NCBI RefSeq assembly: GCF_018861755.1
Contig: NZ_JAHLEF010000005.1
Span: 124,001 to 188,000, forward strand
Direction: 5' to 3'
Length of the DNA stretch: 64,000 nucleotides
Source: Clostridium sp. CF012
Lineage (GTDB): Bacteria > Bacillota > Clostridia > Clostridiales > Clostridiaceae
Shown here piece by piece: positions 15,443-23,819 of this stretch (positions are counted from its first letter, which is position 1; each line of letters begins with the position of its first letter). The position numbers were made by a program, and so were the translations under genes. Below the pieces are notes generated by a model. It was given only the letters and a program-made list of their open reading frames with translations, did no database searches and had not been told where the DNA came from.

Positions 15443-15505
15443 TAAAGGAAACCATGTAATATTTCACTTAATTTGATTTTTCAATATTCTAGGAGGTGCT
15501 CATAC

Positions 15506-16210
15506 TTGGACAATATTTCTCTTATACTAGCTTTTTCAGCAGGGTTACTTTCTTTTTTATCTCCCTGTGTTTTACCATTAGTGCCGGCCTACATAAGTTA
15601 TATAACGGGAACAGCTATTAATGAATTAGATGATAAAAAAGCTAAATTAAATGTATTATATAAATCTTTTGGATTTGTCATTGGTTTTTCTATTATTTTT
15701 ATTTTAATGGGAGCTTCTATAACAACCCTTGGTAAACTTTTTATTTCAAATCAAACTATTTTCAGAAAAATAAGTGGTTCTTTAATGATAATATTCGGTC
15801 TTCACACCATGGGACTACTAAAAATCAAACTACTTTATAGAGAAAAAAGATTTTTCTCCTTTAATAAAGCTAGTGGTAAATTTGGTTCTATACTTATGGG
15901 CATGGCCTTTGCTGCTGGCTGGACGCCCTGCATAGGACCTATTTTATCTTCTATCCTTATATATGCTAGCAGTTCTGAAACCATAGCGAAAGGTATTCTT
16001 CTGCTTTCAGTATATTCCTTAGGTCTTGCTGTTCCTTTTATTTTAACGGCTCTTGCTATAGGTAGTTTTACAAAGCACAAAAATGCTATTTTTAAATATT
16101 TACCTGTAATATCCACTATAAGTGGAATACTATTACTTTTAATGGGTGTACTGATTTTTACAAATAAAGTGAATATTTTAAGCCGTTATTTAGATTTTTT
16201 TAATTTTTAA
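15506..16210 (+). CDS. ccdA: CcdA/DsbD-type thiol-disulfide transmembrane protein
   Basis: This 234-residue protein with six transmembrane helices carries reducing equivalents across the membrane from cytoplasmic thioredoxin. Both redox cysteines are present in their family contexts: SPCVLPLVPAY (helix 1) and GWTPCIGPIL (helix 4). AGGAGGTG at 15491-15498 sets TTG at 15506 as the start. A ResA-like thioredoxin gene follows 86 bases later, its likely extracytoplasmic acceptor. No cytochrome c genes are nearby, so the pair probably reduces other exported thiol proteins, such as spore or envelope proteins. Confidence 0.87.
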   Translation: MDNISLILAFSAGLLSFLSPCVLPLVPAYISYITGTAINELDDKKAKLNVLYKSFGFVIGFSIIFILMGASITTLGKLFISNQTIFRKISGSLMIIFGLHTMGLLKIKLLYREKRFFSFNKASGKFGSILMGMAFAAGWTPCIGPILSSILIYASSSETIAKGILLLSVYSLGLAVPFILTALAIGSFTKHKNAIFKYLPVISTISGILLLLMGVLIFTNKVNILSRYLDFFNF

Positions 16211-16296
16211 GGGCATTTCAGAAGACTTTATTTTGCTTTATAACATCCATAATAGAGAACCACTATATTATAATTGAACTGATTGGAGGATTAATA

Positions 16297-16917
16297 ATGA
16301 AAAAAATAATTTGGCCCCTAGTAATTATTTTAGTATTTGGCATTAGCATTTATACTGTAGTTGATTACAATAAAAGCAAGTCCAAGGATTTAGACTTAAC
16401 TACTAACGAAAATTCTAAAACCAATAGCGCAAACCCAAATGCAAGTACAACTACTAAGAAAGATCCTGCTTCTGGCACTCCCTCTTCCACTGTGAAAAGT
16501 CCAGATTCTGATAGGATTGCAGCTTTAGATTTTAAACTGAAAGATTTGAACGGTAAGGATGTGTCACTTAGTGATTTTAAAGGGAAAAAAGTATTTCTCA
16601 ATTTTTGGGCAAGTTGGTGCCGTCCTTGTAAAGACGAAATGCCTGATATCGAGAAGTTATATGGGTCAACAAAGGACACTGATTTAGTTATCCTAGCTGT
16701 AAATATTGGTGAGGACAAAGCCACAGCAAAATCCTTTATGGAAAACAACAAACTTAACTTTACTGTTTTATTAGATTCAAATCAAAGTGTAGCAGCACAA
16801 TATAGTATTTCCGCAATTCCAACTTCTTTTTTTATTGATAAGAAAGGTAATATCGTGTCCACTGTAAGAGGTGGTATGACTCTAGAACAAATGAAATATA
16901 ATATTAGCAAGTTATAA
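16297..16917 (+). CDS. ResA/TlpA-like membrane-anchored thioredoxin
   Basis: This 206-residue protein has an N-terminal membrane anchor (about 4-24), a low-complexity Ser/Thr/Asn linker (about 30-70) and a thioredoxin domain of the TlpA/ResA type. The active site is WASWCRPCKDEMP, with the cis-proline in SAIPTSFFID. It has no lipobox cysteine. It acts outside the membrane as a thiol reductase, most likely receiving electrons from the CcdA-like protein encoded just upstream. GGAGG lies before the ATG. A strong terminator follows. Confidence 0.87.
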   Translation: MKKIIWPLVIILVFGISIYTVVDYNKSKSKDLDLTTNENSKTNSANPNASTTTKKDPASGTPSSTVKSPDSDRIAALDFKLKDLNGKDVSLSDFKGKKVFLNFWASWCRPCKDEMPDIEKLYGSTKDTDLVILAVNIGEDKATAKSFMENNKLNFTVLLDSNQSVAAQYSISAIPTSFFIDKKGNIVSTVRGGMTLEQMKYNISKL

Positions 16918-16945
16918 ATATATACTCCAAATTCAAGAATATACA

Positions 16946-16985
16946 AAACCCCCCTGGAAATTCGCAATAATTTCCAGGGGGGTAT
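16946..16985. terminator. Strong bidirectional terminator
   Basis: Stem ACCCCCCTGGAAATT / AATTTCCAGGGGGGT with a six-base loop separates the convergent ResA-like and GH112 genes. It has T-rich sides, best on the minus strand. Confidence 0.9.
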
Positions 16986-17041
16986 TTAAGTATTTTTTTG
17001 GTACACATAAGTCTATAAGCTATCTTTATATTATAATCTCA

Positions 17042-19207
17042 TTAAGCAGAAATCCACTTAATTTCATAAGGCTCCAAGCTAATGGCAACTTTTTTATCTT
17101 TACTCTTATAAACCTCTGTGTTCTGGACCTCAGCTGAATTATTTATTATTGCAACATTACCTGTTTCAAGGTAAGCTGCGCATTCAGTATTACTATTTGT
17201 TGTATACCAATTATACATTTCTTCTTCCTTTGAGACAGACCAGTAAATAGCTCTTAGAAGCAACCTCACATTATTTGGTCTATATGGTAGCCCTGATATG
17301 TAAACCGCTCTTCCCTTTCCAAATTCGTTTACTGAAAGATTAATATCCCCTCTACTACTAGAAAGAATTTTAGTGTTATCTCCCACGCTATAAACATCCT
17401 TGATTCCTTCTCCAAAATCGAAGGCTTCATTATTGTCTTCCAATATAAAATGTTTTTCTTCAGAAACCTTGTCATACCTTGTATAACTTAAGGTATAACC
17501 CATTTCTCTCTCCACACCTAACACATCTGAAAGCTGAAAATATCTACCTTGATGTTGATAAGCTGAAGGCTCTCCAACACCTATATAGCCCCCACCGTTG
17601 TAAATCCACTGTCTAATTTTTCCTGTCACCTCATTATCTAGCCAAAAGGAGGCCCCTGACCAAGCTGTTCCAGCATCTCCTGCATTTATTATTACTCCAA
17701 TATCACTTGAAATACCCTTGCTTTTAATATCTTCAAAGCTTATAAATTCAACATCTACTGGCATACCACTTAAACATTCTATAACTCCAACATAAGAATA
17801 TATTTTTTTATACCAAAGAGCATGCGCTACCATATTAGACTGCCAAGTTCTAATTTTTCCCCAAGCATTTAATATAGCCACCTTAAATTTAGGGCTGTAT
17901 GGCTTTGTGCCTTTAATCCTATTGTGAATTTCTCTAAACTCATCGGTTATTTCCGTTACCCTTTCTACAAAGTCTGGAAACTTTAATGCTAAGCTTAAGT
18001 ATCCTCCATATCCCATTCTATCTACTGGATTTCTTAGTATTGCTCTTCTTGCCTGAACCCAATTTTCTACTAATTCTTTAGTTGGATTTCCACCTTCATA
18101 GAAGGTATCTGGAAAAAAGTAAGGCAAAAACCTACCTTCTGTATACTTAACATGAGGAATGTCTGCAATCATTCTAAGTGTAGCCCCGCTTCCCACGGAA
18201 CCCACTACTGCATCTAAGTTAATGTTTTTAAAGTAATCTCCATAAGGCTCAGTGCCAATCCAAGTATCACCTAAAAACATCATGGCTTCTTTTCCATTAT
18301 CGTGACAAAGTTCCACACACCTCTTAGCATTTTCTGTTACAAATTTCTGAACAAAATCCATCCAGTCTAAAAAACTCTTTGCTGGAACTCTAAATGGAGA
18401 ATTATAGTAGCCTTCATCTATAAAATCCTCTGCTCTAAGCTTATATCCCTTAACCCTTTCAAACTCATCTAGAGCCTCTGGGTTTACAGTTGCACTATAT
18501 CCGAACCAATCAACATATTTTTCCTTTCCATTGTTATTAAAAGCTATTGTGAAGTGGTAAAAGAAAGTAGTAAATCTAACTACATCTACGCTTGGATTTT
18601 CCTTTAGCCAATTTTCCAAATAACAAAATATATGTTCTCTAACATCCTTATGATATGGATCATAAGCTACATGTTCTGGTGTCGTCCAATTGTTAGTCAA
18701 ATGATTATACATATGGGTTGTATCCCAGGTCTGATATGCTAAAAAGCTAACCGTATAACTGTGCCACTTTCTAGCATCTTTAACAATTACTGTTCCAGTG
18801 TTTTTATTAAATTCCCAAGCTTCATTATCAACAACAGTTCCAGTAGTTCTATCAATAACTTCCCAATACTTCTTGCAATCATGGTTTTTATCTATATCAA
18901 ATTGTCTGCTAAAATAGCCCTCTAATAAATCTATTTCTAAAATACTTGAAACTGCAGTATTATGTTTTGACATAAGGTACTGCATTTGTAAATGATCCAT
19001 ATTGTCTCTTGCCCATTTTTGATCATTTCTAATAGTTAAATAAGTTGCATATACCTTAACTGCCATATCCATCAATTCTTTTGAAAGCTCTGTACCATCA
19101 CTATTTCTTATGGCGTCTGCTCCCCACTTTTTTATAATTTCTTTAACATCTTCATCTATGCCACATTCCACAGGTAATGTAACCCTGCCTCGATCTATTT
19201 TTACCAT
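17042..19207 (-). CDS. GH112 beta-galactoside phosphorylase (lacto-N-biose/galacto-N-biose phosphorylase)
   Basis: This 721-residue enzyme of family GH112 cleaves beta-1,3-galactosyl-N-acetylhexosamine with phosphate to give galactose-1-phosphate and GlcNAc or GalNAc. The family general acid is visible as Asp314 in FLGDTWIGTEP (Asp313 in the Bifidobacterium enzyme), with phosphate/sugar-site residues R34 (GADAIRNSDGT) and R211. There is no signal peptide, so it acts on imported disaccharide. It is the last gene of an operon with a binding protein, two permeases and a DUF6903 protein. GH112 also includes galactosyl-rhamnose phosphorylases; the NahK-type kinase operon at 59-62 kb favours the N-acetylhexosamine type, but LNB versus GNB preference is open. 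Confidence 0.88.
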   Translation of the reverse strand: MVKIDRGRVTLPVECGIDEDVKEIIKKWGADAIRNSDGTELSKELMDMAVKVYATYLTIRNDQKWARDNMDHLQMQYLMSKHNTAVSSILEIDLLEGYFSRQFDIDKNHDCKKYWEVIDRTTGTVVDNEAWEFNKNTGTVIVKDARKWHSYTVSFLAYQTWDTTHMYNHLTNNWTTPEHVAYDPYHKDVREHIFCYLENWLKENPSVDVVRFTTFFYHFTIAFNNNGKEKYVDWFGYSATVNPEALDEFERVKGYKLRAEDFIDEGYYNSPFRVPAKSFLDWMDFVQKFVTENAKRCVELCHDNGKEAMMFLGDTWIGTEPYGDYFKNINLDAVVGSVGSGATLRMIADIPHVKYTEGRFLPYFFPDTFYEGGNPTKELVENWVQARRAILRNPVDRMGYGGYLSLALKFPDFVERVTEITDEFREIHNRIKGTKPYSPKFKVAILNAWGKIRTWQSNMVAHALWYKKIYSYVGVIECLSGMPVDVEFISFEDIKSKGISSDIGVIINAGDAGTAWSGASFWLDNEVTGKIRQWIYNGGGYIGVGEPSAYQHQGRYFQLSDVLGVEREMGYTLSYTRYDKVSEEKHFILEDNNEAFDFGEGIKDVYSVGDNTKILSSSRGDINLSVNEFGKGRAVYISGLPYRPNNVRLLLRAIYWSVSKEEEMYNWYTTNSNTECAAYLETGNVAIINNSAEVQNTEVYKSKDKKVAISLEPYEIKWISA

Positions 19208-19283
19208 TTTTTTCCTCCTACCTTGGTAATTTAATAACTTTCTTAATATTTATAAAAATGTAATAACCTGTCAACTTATTTTC

Positions 19284-19448
19284 TTACTTATATTTTTTAT
19301 TATAAATATGTAACTCTGTTAAAAGGCCCAAAATACCCACTAGCATAATTGACAATCCAAAATACCCTTCAATACGTTGTCCTTTTATTACTAAAAAAAC
19401 CGAAAAAATGCAGACGAATAACATAATTAAAATTTTTATTTTATTCAT
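19284..19448 (-). CDS. Small membrane protein, DUF6903-like, 54 aa
   Basis: ATG at 19448 opens a 54-codon frame (MNKIKILIMLFVCIF...) with two hydrophobic helices separated by IKGQRIEGYFG and ending in NKKYK. It resembles the short DUF6903-type proteins often encoded after sugar ABC permeases. Its AAAGGAG ribosome binding site lies within the last codons of the upstream permease, seven bases from that gene's stop, so it is coupled to the transporter. It probably sits with the importer in the membrane. Role unknown. Confidence 0.65.
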   Translation of the reverse strand: MNKIKILIMLFVCIFSVFLVIKGQRIEGYFGLSIMLVGILGLLTELHIYNKKYK

Positions 19449-19454
19449 TTTCTT

Positions 19455-20339
19455 TTACTCCTTTACTCCACCAAGCGTCATTCCCTGAGTTAACTTCTTT
19501 TGTACTAGAACATATAAAATCAACGTTGGAAGCATTACTAACACTAATCCTGCATACATTTGTCCATAACTTGCTGCTGCCCTTTGAGATTGCATCAGAT
19601 TTATTAGTCCTACTGGCAACGTCTTCGATGTACCTGGCATCAAAGTTAAAGCTATAATATATTCATTCCAAAAGGATAAGAAATTAAATAATATAACTGT
19701 TATTATGCTAGGTCTTGCCATTGGAATCATTATACTGATCATAGTTCTAAAATACCCCGCGCCATCTATGAAAGCTGCCTCTTCATAGGTTTTTGATATG
19801 CTCCTAAAAAAATTAGATACTAAATAAATTGTAAAAGGTATGGCTGTGGAAGCGTAAACAAGTGCTAATACAAAAATATTATCTAAAAATATCCCTTTAT
19901 CAAATATTTTCATAATCCGCTCATTCCATCCAAGGAGCATTAAAAATATTGGAACTACTATATAATTTACATTGATAAATAAACCGGCTGTGAGCAATAA
20001 ATTTATAAACTTCCTACCCTTAAATTTAAATCTTGCTAAAACATAAGCCGCAGGTATAGCAATGACTAATAATATTACCAAGGCAACTGTAGTAACTATA
20101 ACTGAGTTTATGAAATACTCTCCCATCCTTGCCTTTTCTATTGCATCTATAAAATTTTGAATGTAAAATCCCTTTGGCATAGTCCATGGACTAGCATAAA
20201 ACTCAGAATTTTCTTTAATTGATGCAAATAACACCCAGAGTACCGGTACTATTATACTAATAGCCAAGGTTATCAGAGCAACATATATAAATAGTTTGTA
20301 TAGTTTATCTGTATTCGCTTTCTTTCTTCTCTTATTCAT
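19455..20339 (-). CDS. Sugar ABC transporter permease, MalG type
   Basis: This 294-residue permease of the CUT1 carbohydrate importer family has six transmembrane helices. The cytoplasmic EAA loop, which contacts the ATPase, reads YEEAAFIDGAGYFRTMISIMIPMA. The protein ends with TQGMTLGGVKE, typical of MalG homologues. It pairs with the MalF-type permease encoded nine bases upstream. No ATPase gene lies in the operon, so a shared MsmK/UgpC-type ATPase encoded elsewhere is presumably used. Confidence 0.9.
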   Translation of the reverse strand: MNKRRKKANTDKLYKLFIYVALITLAISIIVPVLWVLFASIKENSEFYASPWTMPKGFYIQNFIDAIEKARMGEYFINSVIVTTVALVILLVIAIPAAYVLARFKFKGRKFINLLLTAGLFINVNYIVVPIFLMLLGWNERIMKIFDKGIFLDNIFVLALVYASTAIPFTIYLVSNFFRSISKTYEEAAFIDGAGYFRTMISIMIPMARPSIITVILFNFLSFWNEYIIALTLMPGTSKTLPVGLINLMQSQRAAASYGQMYAGLVLVMLPTLILYVLVQKKLTQGMTLGGVKE

Positions 20340-20348
20340 CTTATCCTC

Positions 20349-21239
20349 CTAATACTGCAAGACTTCTCGATCTGTGATTTTATTAATAATTCCTGATAAC
20401 AAGAATGAAAATAAGAAAACTACAACGCCGATTGCCATACCGTATCCATAACTTGCATTACCATATGCCTGCTTGTACATATAACTTAAAAACACCTCTG
20501 ATGAACCATCTGGTCCCCCACTTGTCAATATTTTTATAAATAAGAAACTCAGGTTAATTGAACTTATTATAAAGAAAGTTAGCGTCGTCCTAATAGTATC
20601 CCAAACTAAAGGTAACGTAATATCAAAAAATTGCCTTATTTTATTAGCTCCATCTAATTCTGCAGCCTCATAGAGATGAACAGGTATGGAACTAATACTT
20701 GCCATATAAATCACCATATAATAACCTAAAGCCTGCCAAATCATAGCTACAGCAATAGAATATATCACAATACTTTGATCTCCAAGATATTGTATATTTC
20801 TCCAGTTATCTGCATGAAATATCCTAAGTAAACTATTTAAAAGTCCACGACTAGGATCATATATTGCTGAGAATATGGCTGATATTACTGCAACTGATAA
20901 AATATTTGGTATATAAAATATTATTCTAAAAAAGTTTTCCCCTTTAATATTTCCCCTTACTAAAATTGATGCAAATACTATTGCAAGCGTCATCGTAATA
21001 ATTGTAACTATAACAATTATAAAAATTGTGTTTTGAAAAGATTTTAAAAACATTTCATCCGTCATAAGTATTTTAAAATTATTTAATCCTACAAATTTTT
21101 TTGCTGATGATAGCCCTCCCCACTTATATAGTGACATATAAAAAACACTTAAAGTTGGATATAACATGAAAATTGAGAACAAAATAAGTGCAGGGGTCAG
21201 GCAAATAAATATAAATCTTTTTAAACCTTTGTTATTCAA
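20349..21239 (-). CDS. Sugar ABC transporter permease, MalF type
   Basis: This 296-residue CUT1 permease has six transmembrane helices. Its EAA loop reads LYEAAELDGANKIRQFFDITLPL. The start is TTG at 21239, supported by GGGAGGG six bases upstream. The next gene on the same strand encodes the MalG-type partner after nine bases. Together with the lipoprotein encoded 99 bases upstream it forms the importer feeding the GH112 phosphorylase. Confidence 0.9.
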   Translation of the reverse strand: MNNKGLKRFIFICLTPALILFSIFMLYPTLSVFYMSLYKWGGLSSAKKFVGLNNFKILMTDEMFLKSFQNTIFIIVIVTIITMTLAIVFASILVRGNIKGENFFRIIFYIPNILSVAVISAIFSAIYDPSRGLLNSLLRIFHADNWRNIQYLGDQSIVIYSIAVAMIWQALGYYMVIYMASISSIPVHLYEAAELDGANKIRQFFDITLPLVWDTIRTTLTFFIISSINLSFLFIKILTSGGPDGSSEVFLSYMYKQAYGNASYGYGMAIGVVVFLFSFLLSGIINKITDREVLQY

Positions 21240-21338
21240 TTCTGTCCCTCCCTATAAGCTAATAGCTCGCATACAAATCTATAGTAAATAGCAACGATGG
21301 ATAATTAATCCATCGCACTATTTACATTTTTTATAAAA

Positions 21339-22697
21339 TTATTTAGTATCCATAGCTTTCTTAATCTTAGCTGCGGCCTCAACAACAGCTTTCTGCCATT
21401 GATCTACAGTCTTCTTACCTGAAACAATTGAGTTAACAGTGCCAAAAAGAATTCCTTCTGCACTTGTTAGATCAACTCCTTCTACTGCAGGAGCTGCTGC
21501 AAATCCACCCATAGCTGCTTTTGCACCCTTATCATATACTGAGTAGAATAACTTATTTGCATCTTCATCTTTCATAAGCTTTGATGCACCAACTATTGGT
21601 TGTACTGCACCAGATTTTTCATATATTATTTTTGCTGCTTCATCAGAATACATATAAGCCATAAACTGCTTAGCAAGGTCAGCATTCTTCGCCCCATTTG
21701 GTATATACATTTGTTCAAAGAATGTATATGAATAAGCGTCTCCACTACTTGTTACCTTTGGTAGGGCCGTGAATCCCCATTGAAATCCAGTTGCTCTTGG
21801 AGCATCCTTCATTTCTCCTGGTAACCAAGTTCCATTAGGAATAAATAAAGCCTTGTTATCAAGTACTAATTGTTGATTTTTTGTAAACCCTTCTTTATTT
21901 GCTTGTGCTACGGTATCTGGATGAGTATATTTAGCTAACTTTCCTACTAATTCGAAAGCTTTAGTAGCTTCAGTACTTGTCCAAGCTGCCTCATCATAAT
22001 TCATTGCATTGTTAAATAAACTGGCTCCGCCTACTTCATTTAAAAGGGCATAGAAGAATGCATCAAAGTATCCTGTTGTAGGATACGTAAATAATGAAAT
22101 ACCATCCTTTTTAGCTGTTTCGCCAAGTGCTAATAAATCATCCCAAGTTTCTGGTAGCTTATACTTTTTACCCTCTCCAATTAATTCCTTATTATAGAAA
22201 AGTCCACAGGGTCCATAGAATAATGGTGCCAGATAGGTCTTTCCACCTCCATAAGGATTTGTAGTTAGAGTGTCTGTAAAACCTGGTATTATCTTATCCT
22301 TAACCTTAACGCTTTCTCCTGGCACTTGCATATCAAGTACATCTGATATATCCGTTATAGCCTTTTCCTTTATTAAGGTATCAGTTAATTTCCCTTCTGA
22401 ACCTACAGATAAGTAAATCATGTCAGGAACATTCTTAGCTTGGATTTGAGGTCTTAAAATATCTGCAATATTCTTTTCAAGAGTTAACTCAACTTTAACT
22501 CCGGGATTTGCAGCCTCAAATTTAGCGGCTAATTCTTTCCAATGCTCTGCTCCATAACCACCATTTAATCCAGCAATTTTCAATACTTTTCCTTCTGGTG
22601 TTTTAGTAGTGACAGTAGATGTTTTAGGTGTACACGCAGCTAGTGAAACAAGTAAACAAAGTGACGATGACAATGCTATTAATTTTTTAAGTCTCAT
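21339..22697 (-). CDS. Sugar ABC transporter substrate-binding lipoprotein
   Basis: This 452-residue family-1 extracellular solute-binding protein has a lipoprotein signal peptide with lipobox SLAAC (Cys at about 22) and a carbohydrate-binding N-terminal lobe that starts with LKIAGLNGGYGAEHWKELAAKF. It is the first gene of the five-gene importer/GH112 operon and has GGGGGAG before the ATG. Given the GH112 gene, the ligand is likely lacto-N-biose or galacto-N-biose. The divergent AraC gene shares its upstream region, suggesting direct regulation. Confidence 0.88.
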   Translation of the reverse strand: MRLKKLIALSSSLCLLVSLAACTPKTSTVTTKTPEGKVLKIAGLNGGYGAEHWKELAAKFEAANPGVKVELTLEKNIADILRPQIQAKNVPDMIYLSVGSEGKLTDTLIKEKAITDISDVLDMQVPGESVKVKDKIIPGFTDTLTTNPYGGGKTYLAPLFYGPCGLFYNKELIGEGKKYKLPETWDDLLALGETAKKDGISLFTYPTTGYFDAFFYALLNEVGGASLFNNAMNYDEAAWTSTEATKAFELVGKLAKYTHPDTVAQANKEGFTKNQQLVLDNKALFIPNGTWLPGEMKDAPRATGFQWGFTALPKVTSSGDAYSYTFFEQMYIPNGAKNADLAKQFMAYMYSDEAAKIIYEKSGAVQPIVGASKLMKDEDANKLFYSVYDKGAKAAMGGFAAAPAVEGVDLTSAEGILFGTVNSIVSGKKTVDQWQKAVVEAAAKIKKAMDTK

Positions 22698-22865
22698 TTT
22701 TTTCTCCCCCTATTCTAATTTTTAACTCTATATCCCAAGTATATAATAGTTTACAAACTTTTACTTTCATTATATTGTTTACTTTTTTAGAAATATTTAT
22801 TGATTTATGCAGAATTAGTCAATATAATTAAATTATTAGTACATAGTTACTTAGGAGGTGTACCC

Positions 22866-23729
22866 ATGTCAACTACTTTATTTGGATTTAAAAAAAATGA
22901 GATAAGTAAGATGCCCATAAAATTCCTATATATTTCAAAGGCAAAGTATGAAAGCGATTGGCATTGTACTATGCACACTCACTCTTTTACAGAGCTATTT
23001 TATGTGTTGCATGGAAGTGGCATTTTTAAAATAGAAAATTTCCAGTTAAATGTGAAAGAAAACGATTTAGTTATTGTAAATCCTCATGTATCCCATACTG
23101 AATCCTCGAAAGATTCTAATCCCTTAGAATATATTGTTATTGGCATAGATGGATTGTCTCTGATGACTGATACTGATGATGATTCTAATAGTATACACGC
23201 TTACAATATATATAATTATAGTAAATACAATCATGAAATTTTATCCTATATGAACAGTCTACTATATGAAGTTCAGCACAAGGAAGAATATTATGAAGAA
23301 ATTTGTGAAAATCTTTTTGAAGCTTTAATCTTAAACATGAAAAGAAGAACAAAATCAAATTTAATACTCTCCCCAACAAAAGATATTAATAAAGATTGTG
23401 CTTTTGTAAAAAACTATATAGATATTCATTATTCCTCAGATTTATGTTTAGATCATTTAGCTTCAATTACCCATATGAATAAATATTATTTAATACATAT
23501 ATTCAAAAAATTTATGCAAACTACTCCTATTGATTACCTCATTGAAAAAAGAACATCTGTGTCAAAAATTCTACTAGAAACCACTGAGTATTCCATGAAT
23601 CAAATTTCCCAAGTTGTTGGTTTTACAAGCCAATCATATTTCAACCAGCTCTTTAAAAAAAGAGTTGGAGTAAGTCCACTAAAATACAGAAATCAATTTA
23701 ATAGCAATGCCACTAAAATTCATAACTAA
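22866..23729 (+). CDS. AraC-family transcriptional regulator
   Basis: This 287-residue regulator has an N-terminal cupin sugar-sensing domain (HCTMHTHSFTELFYVLHGSG, about 35-54) and a C-terminal double helix-turn-helix ending with the AraC signature MNQISQVVGFTSQSYFNQLF then KKRVGVSPLKYR. AGGAGGTG at 22853-22860 supports ATG at 22866. It is transcribed away from the importer/GH112 operon across a 168-base gap and is the obvious candidate activator of that operon. The inducer is unknown; a disaccharide or hexosamine is likely. Confidence 0.88.
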   Translation: MSTTLFGFKKNEISKMPIKFLYISKAKYESDWHCTMHTHSFTELFYVLHGSGIFKIENFQLNVKENDLVIVNPHVSHTESSKDSNPLEYIVIGIDGLSLMTDTDDDSNSIHAYNIYNYSKYNHEILSYMNSLLYEVQHKEEYYEEICENLFEALILNMKRRTKSNLILSPTKDINKDCAFVKNYIDIHYSSDLCLDHLASITHMNKYYLIHIFKKFMQTTPIDYLIEKRTSVSKILLETTEYSMNQISQVVGFTSQSYFNQLFKKRVGVSPLKYRNQFNSNATKIHN

Positions 23730-23769
23730 GACTTTAAACAAAAGTAGTGCCATGTTATGCCACCCAAAC

Positions 23770-23803
23770 AAAAAAACACCCACAACAAAGTGAGTGTTTT
23801 AAA
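23770..23803. terminator. Bidirectional terminator between AraC gene and hybrid kinase
   Basis: Stem AAAACACCCAC / GTGAGTGTTTT with one mismatch lies between the convergent genes and is flanked by A and T runs. Confidence 0.7.
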
Positions 23804-23819
23804 TGGAACAGGTATAGTT

